Assembly: GCA_942486035.1 (NCBI GenBank)
Contig: CALNXK010000029.1
Coordinates: 4,011,842-4,075,841, forward strand
Source of the DNA: Porites lobata
Taxonomy: Eukaryota; Cnidaria; Anthozoa; Scleractinia; Poritidae
Reading direction: 5' to 3'
Length of the DNA stretch: 64,000 nt
Of this stretch, positions 23,784 through 34,998 are shown in pieces. The stretch's first letter is position 1. Each line of letters opens with the position of its first letter. The notes beneath the pieces were generated by a model. It was not told the DNA's origin. It ran no database searches and saw only the letters and a list, made by a program, of their open reading frames with translations. A program made the position numbers and the translations under genes.

Positions 23784-24228
23784 TTAAGCTTCTTGTGTAA
23801 TGTAAGCAACACGACGGTGACGACGGTGGAGAGACCAGGGACCAGGTAACCTAACCGCCGACCTTCCAACTGCTCTCACAGAGAAGACCATCGTGTGTTC
23901 ACGATTTATCGGGTCAGTTTGAACGTGAATCACTTAATTGTAAATGGCGATGTATAGGTGTTAGATTGGCGTAATGTTAACTGAGAAATTGCAGATTTTA
24001 TGGTTTCTTTACAAAGCATCGCTTACCCCCCATTTATAAAATTCCAACAAAGACAAAGAATTTCCATTTTCGTTCAATTTACGACACCGACGTGAAGCAT
24101 TTATAAACAGCGACACGATGAGCGACATATATATCCTCCCCCCCCCCCCCCCCTCCCCGCAGGGCTTCTCTTATTAGTTTCATGCATAGATTTTTCTTCG
24201 TTTTTATTTATTTATTTATTTATTTTAG

Positions 24229-24522
24229 CATTTTTACCTCCTAACTGGAGTGTTTCCATTGACAACACTACAACAACAAGCATCCGATTCTCCTGGCAAA
24301 ACCTGCAAACACTCGTTGGTCAACGAATAAGTTATTACCCTGTAGTCGTCAAAAACTCATATGGTAATATCGTAAACGGTTACATTGTCCCAGGAAATAC
24401 TACGTCCCACGTGTTCTCTGGACTAACGGCGTACAGGGAATATCGGTTATCTGTTGTTGGTGTAAATTACAGTGGGAATGCCTACAATAGCAGGGAGATC
24501 ACAGCATGGACAGACGAAGGGG
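24229..24522 (+). CDS. Exon: FN3 domain a, cassette 4
   Basis: The 294-base exon is phase 1-1, with acceptor TATTTTAG and donor GGGG|GTACGT. It encodes PPNWSVSIDNTTTTSIRF, SWQNLQTLV, VNYSGNAYNSREITAW and TDEGG. It is close to the cassette 3 and 5 type a domains and has the same length. A poly-C tract at about 24139-24155 lies upstream in the intron. Confidence 0.88.
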
Positions 24523-24758
24523 GTACGTGTATTACTTAAAGATGTTGTTCTATTTTCAACCTTGACGACACTTTTATCCCCAATAAATGCTTAGCACCCA
24601 CAACTCTGTAGTAGGTATTAAATCTTAATACTGCAGCCATATTGATTGAGCTACGACGTTTCGGACTTCAGAACAGAAAATTGTTGGTGATTGGTTTGCT
24701 TGCGTGACAAGGGTAACAAATACAATTTTTGATCTTTTATAAACTTTGTTTTTATTAG

Positions 24759-25082
24759 TTCCCAGCACAGCTCCATCAAATATCCGACTTTCAAACTTAG
24801 AGGAGACTGAGGTGAAAGTACAGTGGAATCCACTCTCCCAGCATCACGCTCGTGGACGTCTCCTTGGGTACAGAGTCTACCATAGGGAATACCGCACCTC
24901 CAGATATTATTATTATTATTATTACGACCCGTATTTGGGTAAGAGTGTCAACACTAGTAGTGCCGAAGTTACTATGGTGATATTAACGGACCTAAAGGAA
25001 GCCAGAGCTTACCAAATAGCAGTCGCAGCTTTTACGTCTAAAGGCGAAGGACCACGCTCAAATTGGATGTCCATAATGACAG
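24759..25082 (+). CDS. Exon: FN3 domain b, cassette 4 (poly-Tyr loop)
   Basis: The 324-base exon is phase 1-1, with acceptor TTTATTAG and donor ACAG|GTAATG. It encodes VPSTAPSNIRLSNL, VKVQWNPLSQ, GRLLGYRVYHREY, then seven consecutive tyrosines before DPYLGKSVNTSSAE. The Tyr run is coded by (TAT)6 TAC at 24905-24925, an in-frame microsatellite. It makes this the longest type b FN3. The NGRLL motif has become RGRLL. Confidence 0.88.
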
Positions 25083-25140
25083 GTAATGCAGATTTTTTGT
25101 AGGGGACACTTACTGCGTGATATGTTTAGTTACAGCAATG

Positions 25141-25210
25141 ACGCTCATAATAATGATAATAATAATAATAATAAAAAAAATAAAAAATAAAAAAAATAAT
25201 AATAATAATA
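25141..25210. repeat. AAT/A-rich triplet tract at 3' end of retrotransposon copy 1
   Basis: AAT units with A-rich interruptions directly abut the 3' end of the minus-strand retrotransposon copy that follows. This matches the pattern at 26396-26427 next to copy 2. Confidence 0.75.
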
Positions 25211-26365
25211 AGGAGACATCTTTATTAACGTATGACCAATTTGCATTCCACTATCATAGACTAAAATTTTATATAAAAATATTAAAAGATCTAAAACACT
25301 AATTTACAAGCTCACGCCATTATCGACTTTTTAAAATTAGCGGACACATGCTTGGCTAGCTTTTAAGCGGCAGTCGTCATATGACCAATTTACATTCCAC
25401 TATTGTAGACTAAAATTTTGAGTTGTTTGGACGTCAACGTTGGTGCAAACCTTACCAATAAGTGAGGTAAGTAGGTTACTAACACCATCGTGTCTCTGCG
25501 CCACGAACCCTCCCTTTTTGCATGACAGGACATGGCAGACGGTATACTTCTCACCACAAACACACTTGCATGTTATGTCGGACACGGTCATATTATACCT
25601 TAAACCCAGAGAGTCTCGCTCTGAATTCTTTTTTATTCAGCAGTAAGCCTTGATCGACAAGAAGCACTGCAGTAAGCCATGAGCTCGCACCCTTGTCTCT
25701 CGATTGGTTAACTGACAGCAGCAGATCCGAGGGTAGAGTGGAATCAATACTTTCCATTCTCGATTTCAGTCAAGGTTTGATGTTGTCTTTTTAACTCCTC
25801 CGTGGAATTCTCGCCTGCCACCATGAACATGCTCTGTATGGTAATAGAATCTACGTGCGGTGCTGTTATTGACGTAGAAGCAGCAAACTGCTTTGGAGCT
25901 TGAAACCGTAAGTCGGGTATACCTAGTCCTCCTTGAGCGGGTGTCAAAGTAACGATCTGGATTGCTAGCAAGGGGCTCCTTTGACCGAATAGTGTTGGAA
26001 GAAGTAAGTCGTCGATCGCCTCTTGGATAGGGTCAACGTAATCTTCAATCGACTCTATTGTGCGCATGAAGTAGGTAAACTTGGTTTGTAACCCTTCGTG
26101 AAAACAGTGTAGGCTGCATGAGGCTGGCTCCTTTCTATCTCAGATAGTGCTTCGCGTTCTCCTTTCCATCTAAGAACCTCTTTCCGATAATATTGATCTT
26201 TGAACTCTTGAGATCCGATGACGGCCCCTAAGTGGCGCTGACCTTCAGTTGTAATATGGACCTCATCTCCAGACACCCTCTTTTCCTCATGATCATCTGC
26301 AAGGACATCCGACTTGACAATCAGCCAGCTCTTTGATCCATTCACTAGTTAACCATACTTCTTAA
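25211..26365 (-). pseudogene. Degraded RLE-type non-LTR retrotransposon, copy 1
   Basis: Read on the minus strand, three frames in order match copy 2 (26428-28575): NGSKSWLIVK and TTEGQRHLGAVIGSQEFKDQ at 26345-26055; VDPIQEAIDDLLLPTLFG at 26067-25744; and the zinc-knuckle segment CVCGEKYTVCHVLSCKKGGF near 25591-25400. Frame changes between them show it is broken. It is 5' truncated within the reverse transcriptase and lies between AAT tracts. Confidence 0.8.
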
Positions 26366-26395
26366 TAATACTAATAGATAACACTCTTCTCAATT

Positions 26396-26427
26396 AATAA
26401 TAGTAATAATAATAATAATAATAATAA
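26396..26427. repeat. AAT triplet tract between two retrotransposon copies
   Basis: TAATAATAGTAATAATAAT-type repeats sit between the truncated 5' end of copy 1 and the 3' end of copy 2. Sequence after it (AAATTTGTAAAATCTTTATT) has an ATCTTTATTA word also found after the tract at 25141-25210, suggesting shared 3' ends. Confidence 0.8.
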
Positions 26428-28575
26428 ATTTGTAAAATCTTTATTACAAAACCTCAATTAAAATCCTATTCACAATCAACCTGCTGTTACAAAAAAATCT
26501 AATGAATTCATCAAAACACTATCTACAATTCCTTCATTAGAGAACAAAAACAATCCTATATATAATAAGTGAAGAAAGAGAAAACCATTCATTTACAAAT
26601 TCTAAAAAATAGAAGTAACTTAACCTTACATAAAAGAAGGGGAAATAGATATAATCAATAATAAAAGTTCAAAATTCTATAAAATTAAGAATTCCATTTT
26701 GCAGAGATATCAAGATCATACAATCGAATTATACTAATGACGGCTAAACCAGTGTCCATAAAAAGCCCTAAGTATAAAAGCATATAGTCACGTATTTCAG
26801 ATATCCGCACTAGCGACATTTATTTTACAGTCTAATGATTGCTCTATCTTGCTACGAGACGGCGTTCGCGAACCTCTGACGCATGCATGTACCGATCTTA
26901 AGAGTTCAAACGAGATCTGTGTCCTGAGCCAAGTGATTACAACATGATAAGGCTCGGTGTCTTTCTGAGCTATCTTGTCTGCGAGATGCTTTAAGAACCG
27001 CTGACACTCGTTTCCCATTCCGCCATTGGTTCCAAACACTAAAGGCATAAACGAACCCATTTCTACATCTAACACCCGCTGCTGGTACTTGCGCTTCTTC
27101 TCTTTTTCTTGCTCTTTGAACACTTCCGATGTTGGCTTGCTCTGGTAACACTTGGAGTTGACGTGCGTAACTCTAACATCAAAAAATGCCGTAACTCCTC
27201 TTGCCCAGAAACCTCCCGCTTTGATGTCCAATCTTGCCTCAGAACTCGTGTCCAGGGGTTGGAGGCGTGGTTCGATTTCGACATTATTGCAGATCTTGTC
27301 GATGAATGTCGTTAACAAGTTCCGTACACCGTCATGTCTCTGCGCTACAAACCCCCTTTTACAAGAGAGGGCGTGACTAACGGTGAATTTATCCCCACAT
27401 ATGCAATGACTTGGTAAATCGACTAAGGGCAAGCCATAACGCAAGCGTAGCGAGTCTCTGAATTCTTGCTTGTTGAGGGCTAAACCTTTGTCTGCGAGAG
27501 GCATCGCATTCAGCCAAGAACTTGCGCCCTTGTCCCTCGATTGATTAACCAGACGCAGCAGGCCTGGGGAGAGGCTTGAATCAATGCTATCCATTTTCAC
27601 TTTGGCACTTGCTCTCTTAAGTGATTGTTGATGCCTCTTTAGCTCCTCCGTAGATCTTTCTCCTGACACCATGATGGAACTCTGTGAAGTAATAGAATCT
27701 ACGTGCGCGGTGGTTATTAGTCTCGAGGCAGCAAACTGCTGCGGTGCCTCGGATTTCAGATCAGGAATTCCTAGACCCCCTTGACCTGTTGCTAGGGTAG
27801 CAAGTCTGCGCACCTCGTTAGGGAGAGGCTCTGATTGACCGAACAAAGTTGGGAGTAGTAAATCTTCAATCACTTCCTGGATTGGATCGACATAAACTTC
27901 AAACGATTCAATCGTGCGCACGAAGTAGGTGAACTTCGACTTGTAGCCTTTTGTGAAAGCAATATACGCCGCATGGGGCTGGCTCTTCGCTATTTCAGAG
28001 AGACGTTCGATTTCCTCTCTCCATGCACGAACCTTCTCCTCACAATACTGATCTTTGTATTCTTGCGACGCAATAACTGCTCTCAGATGGCGCTGACCTT
28101 CAGTCGTTATGTTGACTTCCTCTCCAAACACCCTCTTTGCTTCCTCCGCGAGTTCCCTAGACTTCACAATAAGCCAGCTCTTTGTCCCATTCACAAGGTA
28201 ACCAAACTTTTGACCTTCCTTACGCAATTGCCTGTACCAGTTGTATAACTGCACTATACTCCCTGCTCCAGCTGAGTCGTCTGCAAGCCACACCTGTTTA
28301 ACCAATGGGCAATGATCCCTCAAATTCTGTATCATTATGGATGTATTAAGTGCGTACCATGGCATCGCTAGCGGATCTCCTTGTGTGGTGCCTTCTCGAG
28401 AAAGTATTTCACCTCCCCCACAAATAAACAGTCTAGATGGGCTTCTGTATGTGTTAATGACATAGAGCGCCATTTCTTTGCACATGATCTGGATATTGTG
28501 TAAGGCGGCTGACCTATTCATTTGGTTAAAAGCGTTACTAGCATCAATTAGCAATATTCCATCTGTTCCTTCTTC
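26428..28575 (-). mobile_element. 5'-truncated RLE-type non-LTR retrotransposon, copy 2, 585-codon open frame
   Basis: The minus-strand frame 28554-26797 encodes, in order, reverse transcriptase blocks LIDASNAFNQMNR, EGTTQGDPLAM and WLADDSAGAG (the catalytic Asp-Asp box), a thumb region with GYLVNGTKSWLIVK and GQGGLGIPDL, a knuckle CICGDKFTVSHALSC (C-x-C-x7-H-x4-C), and ARLDI followed by FFDVRV, which I read as a PD-(D/E)XK restriction-like endonuclease core. That order, RT then CCHC then endonuclease, is that of R2/R4-group elements. The fingers part of the RT is missing. The copy ends at AAT tracts on both sides. Its uninterrupted frame suggests it is young. Confidence 0.8.
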
Positions 28576-28638
<63 letters not shown>

Positions 28639-28690
28639 TTAATAATGATGATGACGATGACGACGATGATGATTATAATGATAATTGTAA
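28576..28690. repeat. (AAT)n(GAT)n microsatellite at 5' junction of retrotransposon copy 2
   Basis: About 20 AAT units followed by GATGATGACGATGACG-type repeats. The truncated 5' end of copy 2 abuts it directly. Confidence 0.9.
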
Positions 28691-29164
28691 TGATAATGAT
28701 AAAAATAATCATAATCATAGTACGCCCACCCCTTTATGTAAGCTGGGATACAATTTCGCATTTCAAACACTCCGCTCGTTATGGCCGTTAATCGCATGGC
28801 GCCAGGACAACGTCAACAACCAAGCCGAGTACTTCTTTCCACAACATTTTAGTATCCGCATTAACGTGAAAAGCAGAGAAAGAGCTAGAGCGAGAAATAC
28901 AAATTAAAAGAAAAAGTGGCAACGGAGACCAATTTCGTTGGAAGAAAACATGAAAATTTTATAGCGGCGGTGAGAAAATAAGAACTGCTAGCGGCCACCA
29001 AGGTGAAAATGAGCGGCAGTTAAAAAGAAAAGTGAACAGGGACACATACAACATTTCCTCCACAAAACGTCCAACTAGTAGGTAGTGTCTGGAAGTTTTT
29101 TTCAGTCGTGAAAAACAACGGCAAAGAAATTTACAAAATAGTGTTTTGCAGATGCAAAATTTTT

Positions 29165-29362
29165 TTAGATCTATTGTTGCTGTTTTTTACCGTTCTCGTT
29201 GTCTTCACCGTTTCTTTAGCATTATAAGAGTTTATAATTTGTTTGAGTAAACTACAAATATTAAAGAAAGCTTCGCTTTTAGTCCTGGTTAAATCTATAT
29301 ATTAATAATAATGATGATGATGATGAAGATGATGATGACGATGACGATGACGATGGCGATAA
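29165..29362. repeat. Interspersed repeat, copy 3, followed by a (GAT)n tract
   Basis: A short block resembling 2815-3010 (TTCTCGTTG and the CTTCGCTTTTAGTCCTGG end) runs to about 29310. It is followed by (GAT)n/(GAC)n at 29309-29362. Confidence 0.5.
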
Positions 29363-29436
29363 TGCATTGTTGCCTATTACCTTCCGTACCTTATCGCTGT
29401 TTCTTAACGTACGGCATAACATTGTTTCATTTGCAG

Positions 29437-29599
29437 GTTGTGGAAGAGTCTTAACTGAGTTGTTTGGAAACTTGCAAGTGCGTAGTTCCTCATACTATAG
29501 TTCTATTACGCTGCGATGCAACTGGGAGATTCAAAATGCTGGAATAAGCCAAGCTGTTGCTCTTGTGTCATTGCCGGAACTGTATCTGTCTTATTACAG
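29437..29599 (+). CDS. Exon: CUB 4, N-terminal half
   Basis: The 163-base exon runs from phase 1 to 2, with acceptor TTTGCAG and donor TACAG|GTTAGT. It encodes GCGRVLTELFGNLQV, LRCNWEIQNAGISQAVALV, and ends LYLSYY. Cysteines 1 and 2 are present; cysteine 3 is tyrosine. Confidence 0.87.
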
Positions 29600-31433
29600 G
29601 TTAGTGTGCTATGTTTATGGATACTTAAAGGGACACAGTCAGCTGAAGCACTTGCGCATTACATGCTATTTCTTAGCTGATTTGCCTGTCACAAGACACT
29701 CGCGTCAAACAGAAAGTGAGAAGCGTATCCGGAATACTCAAAACAAACCTTGTAGAGTTGAACTAGTTACAAACCGAAATCGTAATTATAGACCCTAAGC
29801 CATATCAGAGCACTCATTTTTTATATACCGTTGAGAATTCACCGATGGATTTGTCCAGGGAAAGCAAAACATCGGCGAATACTTCTGAATTCCATCATCA
29901 GTAGAGGTGAGAATGACACGAAGTCTGCCTGAATCATTGTCGAAGGTTCAAGGTCGAGAGAGCTTGATTTTGCAAACATATGTAACCCTTTTCATCGATT
30001 TTCCAAACATATAATAGCGCTAAAAGCGAGGCTCCCATTAATAAATTCATAATTTAAATCAAACAATAAACTTGTATTCCACAATTCAGTTAATTTTAGA
30101 GCACAATTATGTCACTTTTGAGGGAAAGGCTAACTGATTTTGGACATGTTAGAGAAAAGTAATTTGCAAACAGCCCAAGAGTGAACCAAATCTTACGTCG
30201 AGTTGTTAGCCTCATATGTACACCCAAAAACTGGTAATCATCTTCGATCACATTTAAGAGCCATAATGGCTCTTAATCACCGTAGATTAATTAGGCCTGG
30301 AAAAAAAAATCAGGCCGAATTTTTTGCGTTGGACAAGTTTACTTTGCAAAATCTTGCCAACAAATCTTGGTGCGTGTAAACCAACCTTTTATGCCATTCA
30401 TACATCACATCTGAGGTGAAACAGTACTATGAGGCACTGTTTTTATCATGAAGACCTCGGAAAGAAAGCAGTATTTCACAATTTTGCAATACAAATTGCA
30501 CTCATTCAATATTAAGGACGATGGAAGTTCGCGTGGGCTTTTAGCTAAACCGTTAAAGCAAATTCCAAAATCACCTATACGGCCATCCGCTTCTCACTTT
30601 TGTAGTGCGAGCTGTGGCGAGTGTTTAAATGAACATTAACAGAGTTAAGCTCCAACATAATAAAGAATTTATTATGTTTACTTTTTTATTTTATTTTAAA
30701 ATGGTTTAATTCGCGGCATTTTGAGTACTCCTGCAAACGATATTCACTGAACGACTAAAAACAATAGGCACAGCGATTAAAATTACAAGAGAGACCACTA
30801 ACAATCAAAAAAATAAATATAATTAGGTGAAACATATACAGAGACAACAATTTTCATTCAGGGAGACAAGTATTAAAGTGCCTCTAAAAATCCTGAGTCT
30901 TCAAGCTTAAAGCGTAAGTTTATGTTTTAAGCCGATCTCCATAATTCCTCATATGATACGAAAGCCGAATTCAATAACTGTTTTATTATTCATTCAAAAT
31001 AATTCCTGGTTTAAGAACATGGCTAAAATATGCTTACTTCCATCGATCCATCGATCTTAAGTTCATCTTCGATACTGCAGGTTTAGGGTTGTTCAGCTCT
31101 GCAAATATTCTCCAAACAGCAGATGTCGCCCTTCTAGTTGTCTACTTGCCGTTCTTGCCATGTTTTTAGCTATTTTTCGCCTAGTCCTTACTCTTGAAAC
31201 GAGTGAAATATCCGCCATTTTTCAAGTTCACAACCAAAACAACTCATCCTCGTCCCCAGGTCTTCTCGGTTAACGGTGCATTAACCTGCAAGAATGCTGC
31301 ATTTTTTACGTAATTTGCTCACTAAACCCAAAATGGTGAATTAAACGTCCGCTTTTAGCCAATCAGAATCGGGAAAATATTTTGAATGAATAATAATAAT
31401 ATTAAAAATAATAATAATTATCATTATTATTAC

Positions 31434-31464
<31 letters not shown>

Positions 31465-31548
31465 TCTTTTGATCTTCTTTTTCATTTATTAAGCATTTAT
31501 AAAATGTATCCTTCACTTTTAAACAGAGATATTTTGCTCTTTTCACAG
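29600..31548 (+). other. 1.95-kb intron splitting CUB 4
   Basis: AT-rich, with short words in inverted orientation near 30240-30280. It carries the second TCCTCGTCCCCAGG repeat and an AAT/ATT microsatellite just before the acceptor. No exon was recognised. Confidence 0.65.
31247..31466. repeat. Interspersed repeat beginning TCCTCGTCCCCAGG, copy 2, plus AAT/ATT tract
   Basis: This resembles 9331-9514 and is in the same orientation, ending TTTTGAATGAATAATAATAAT. It runs into a triplet tract whose AAT half is followed by an ATT half (31389-31466), able to fold into a long AT hairpin. Confidence 0.55.
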
Positions 31549-31736
31549 CGAGTACTTTGAGATTATCGATGGCAACGGTATCACGGTCCTCAGTAGCAAC
31601 TCTTCTGTCACGCAAAAACCTTTCAAAGAAGTTTCTTTCGGGAATTATGGAATCATTACTGTCCAGACCAACCTAAGGCAGAGCTACAGTAACTTCACGT
31701 TTAAATTTGGAATTTTAAAACAAGGGCTCCAATTCG
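31549..31736 (+). CDS. Exon: CUB 4, C-terminal half
   Basis: The 188-base exon runs from phase 2 to 1, with acceptor TTTTCACAG and donor TTCG|GTGAGC. It encodes EYFEIIDGNGITVLSSNS, ITVQTNLRQSYSNFTFKFG and ILKQGLQF. There is no cysteine 3 or 4. The usual NITVQIYL motif has become IITVQTNL. Confidence 0.86.
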
Positions 31737-31770
31737 GTGAGCTTGTTTCACAGTTAGATTCATTATTTGC

Positions 31771-32289
31771 TAGCCTGCTAAAACATCTGTTTCTCCTCGC
31801 TCTTCGCCGCTGGGGACGTTTCGCGAGGAGGAACGTCTGCGACTCTGCGACAGAAATTCCATACTGATGACGTAAAATCTGTCCGGAATCCGGTCAGAAG
31901 CGCTGATTGGTCGACGGAGTAGTTACATTGTTTTAGCTATTGTTTACGAATGACAGACAAAAGACAAAAGGCCACAAAGGTAAAATGTAAACGCGAAGAA
32001 TCTCTAACAAAACAGTCAATATTTGTGGAATATAGTCTTCTCTAGAAGAAGCATTTGAGTCTTGCTGGAGCTCGTTGGTAGATGAACACAACAGTTCACC
32101 AAAATCGACCAGAAGACACGCAAAATTGGACAAATTTATATTTGGAACCCCATGACTACCGGATTCATTACCTAAACATTGATTTGCGTCATCAGTATGG
32201 AATTTCGGTCGCTGAGTCACAGACGTTCCTCCTCGCGAAACGTCCCCAGCGGCCAAGAGGGGGGAGAAATGGATGTTTTTCGCAGGCTA
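31771..32289. mobile_element. 519-bp Mutator-like MITE with long inverted repeats and perfect 9-bp duplication
   Basis: The termini TAGCCTGC and GCAGGCTA open long imperfect inverted repeats of about 70 bases, containing a perfect 34-base core (31806-31839 versus 32220-32253). ATTATTTGC flanks both ends exactly (31762-31770 and 32290-32298). Long terminal repeats with 9-bp target duplications are the Mutator (MULE) signature. There is no transposase. Antiparallel open frames inside are by-products. Confidence 0.8.
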
Positions 32290-32510
32290 ATTATTTGCTA
32301 ATTATTTTCATTTTTTGGCGGGGAAAACACACATCTCTATATTTCCTTGTCTGCTGCGCCAAAATAATATGATGACCCTGCCAATGCTTGGTGGCTGTAC
32401 AGATTAGCATATCCACGCGGAGCTGGAAACTAATGAAGATTTTAGCATGAGGAAAAGCAAACTGATTCCTAGTTGTATAAATTGCGGTTTACTTTTTTTT
32501 TTTGGTGAAC

Positions 32511-32542
32511 GTCGTGTTGACATTTTTTCTTGTCAACACGAC
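32511..32542. repeat. Perfect 12-bp hairpin 58 bases before an acceptor site
   Basis: GTCGTGTTGACA, an 8-base T-rich loop, then the exact complement. It lies just upstream of the polypyrimidine tract of the cassette 5 FN3a exon. Confidence 0.7.
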
Positions 32543-32600
32543 ATCGAAAAATTTCATGTATTTTATTCTGGTGTCCTGACTTTGCTCTTTTCATGCTTAG

Positions 32601-32894
32601 CTTCACCACTGGCTTACTGGAGTGTATCCATTTACTACACTAATTCAACAAGCATTCGATTTACCTGGCAAAACCTGCAAATACTCGTTAGTCAGCAAAT
32701 TAGTCATTACTTTATAGACGTCAAAAACTCCTATGGAAGTAGTGTAAACAGTTACATCGTCCCAGGAAATACTACTTCCCATGTGTTATCTAGACTGTCG
32801 CCCGATACAGAGTATCGTTTACGTGTCATCGGCGTAAATTTTAGAGGGAATGCCTACAATAGTACAGAGAGAAGAGCATGGACAGATGAAGCAG
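32601..32894 (+). CDS. Exon: FN3 domain a, cassette 5
   Basis: The 294-base exon is phase 1-1, with acceptor ATGCTTAG and donor GCAG|GTATGT. It encodes ASPLAYWSVSIYYTNSTS, IRFTWQNLQILV, VNFRGNAYNSTERRAW and TDEAG. It is a close relative of the cassette 3 and 4 type a domains. Confidence 0.88.
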
Positions 32895-33689
32895 GTATGT
32901 GTAGAAAAGTACTTGGACAAACCTGGAACATCTAGAGCCTTAGACTCTTAGATTAGGGGGGCGGCGGTGTCCAAACAAAATTTTCTAGTGCGTGAAGTAT
33001 TTAGTTGTATTTTACGCCAGTGTATATTTGAACAGAATCGCAGGAAGGCTTGTGTTTTGACTCGGGCGCCTCAAATTCGGTGTCAAGCACGACACTCAAG
33101 TGGATACAGGAAACTACGCAAAATACAGTAAAAAGGAAAGAGGATAAGAGAGAACATCTCACCAAGTGGTGTAAATAGGCTGAATAGGACTGATAAAATA
33201 CAAGCAAGTCTTGAATTTGCCCATTCATTGCATTTTTTTGTAAATGTAGTCATACTTCTTTACATTTCCTTACCGCAGGCGGGGGGGGGGGGTTACTGCA
33301 CGACTTAAACTTCAGGTAAGTTGGCCAAGATTTGAAAAGGTAAGTGAACTGGAATAATGGCAATAAACTCCCTTGCTTGAGGCATTGACGGGTAGCGGAA
33401 AATATTTCTTCCGATCACAGTACTAGACCCTTTAGAGTCAACTTTTGTTAATCAAGTTTTTTGTTGTTGCTGTTGGGGTTTTTGTCCTGTTATTGTTGGT
33501 GCTGTAGCATAAATTAAAGCCTCGACAATTCCTCGATCCGCTCTGACAAAGACTTAGCAATCGCAATAAGCAACTGAACAATTTTGAAGGTGGCCAAATT
33601 ATTATAACTCTGTACCTACACTATGTAGCCTAATTCAAACAAGATGGTTAATCGCAAAATAACATATAATTTGTTTGTTTTTTTTTTAG

Positions 33690-34004
33690 TTCCTAGCAGC
33701 GCGCCGTCAAATATCCGACTTTCAAACTTACAGTTTACTAAAATAAAAGTACAGTGGAATCCACTCTCCCAGCAGTACGCTAATGGACGCCTCCTTGGAT
33801 ATAGAGTCTACTTTAGGGAATACAAATGGAAATACTCCTATAATTATCACTCAGATTATGCAAAAAGTGTTAACACTAGCAGTGCTAATGTTACTATGGT
33901 GATTTTGAGGGATCTGAGACAGGCGTCACGTTACGAAATAGCAGTGTCAGCTTTTACTTCTAAAGGCAAAGGACCACGCTCGTCTTGGTATTCAATAGCC
34001 ACAG
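33690..34004 (+). CDS. Exon: FN3 domain b, cassette 5
   Basis: The 315-base exon is phase 1-1, with acceptor TTTTTTTAG and donor ACAG|GTAATA. It encodes VPSSAPSNIRLSNLQFTK, IKVQWNPLSQQ, NGRLLGYRVYFREY, a Tyr-rich loop ahead of KSVNTSSANVTMV, then AFTSKGKGPRSSWYS, ending IATG. Confidence 0.9.
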
Positions 34005-34846
34005 GTAATACATTATTTTGTTTGTAGCGGATACAGATTCTTATGTCAGTCTCTTTTTTAGAGGGAATCATAATTTGGGCAACTCAAAATCATTTTTAAA
34101 TTAATGGTTCTTAATTCTTAAAAGTACTGGATTAATTAAATCACCATCAAATCATTCATGAATAAATAGTATATGTCTCACCACAGCAATTTACGAGCAG
34201 CCTACTCAAATTTTTGCAGTACACTCAAACATCTTTTCAGTAATTGTGCTCAAATTATGAGTGATTCCTCCAAAAATGTTTTACAATTTGTATAGGATTG
34301 AATGGAGCCCAAATCAATTGTGGAATTGGGCACATTTTTGGCATCTTACTGATGAACATTTACGACTTACAGATATTTCGAGCAACAGAAATTTGCCGTC
34401 TGCCCTCTTTGAAGGAATACAATGCCTGTGATAGTCTCATTTTGACACTTTTTACAACGAACAGTATTGAGGCGTTTAAATATTCCGTGCTAACCGTTTA
34501 CTCGAAGCGAGGAAAAATGGTTCACTAGAAATTCTATTTTAACATAAGAATGAAGTGTAATCTCTACTGACATACACTTTCTCAACAAAGGCCCCCCTTC
34601 TTTTTGTTTGTCTGTTTGTTTCTGCCTTTAAGTAAACAATAACCTATGAGTTTTTCTATTCACAATCACCACCTTTCATCATTAGCCTCTTATTCCAGTC
34701 TTCTGGCTGAAAGTAAACTTTGAATGGTATAGTTTTAAGTTATCAACAAATAAAACAAAACAAAAAATGAATGGATTTCTGTGCAGGTCTTTATGATACT
34801 CGTTTTAGATATCTTTGAAAAAGAAATCTGCTTCGTTCCTCCAAAA

Positions 34847-34877
<31 letters not shown>

Positions 34878-34960
34878 ACTGATAATAATAATGATAATAA
34901 TAATGATGATGATGATGATGATGATAATGTTGTTGATGGTGATGATAATGTTGTTGATGG

Positions 34961-34998
<38 letters not shown>

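Larger units (their letters stand above)
19897..24228 (+). other. 4.3-kb intron between cassettes 3 and 4
   Basis: It contains a perfect hairpin at 19959-19989, a 5'-truncated LINE, and a TTAA-flanked 1.03-kb DNA transposon. An open stretch at 21693-21884 just before the LINE has an acidic C-terminal run but matches nothing I know. No exon was recognised. Confidence 0.65.

Noticed and set aside
28576..28690. CRISPR-like array
   Set aside because: The repeats are simple triplets without spacers, in a eukaryotic intron.
31933..32372. Overlapping sense and antisense frames of about 100 codons
   Set aside because: Both lie inside the Mutator-like inverted-repeat element or its flank and show no transposase motif.
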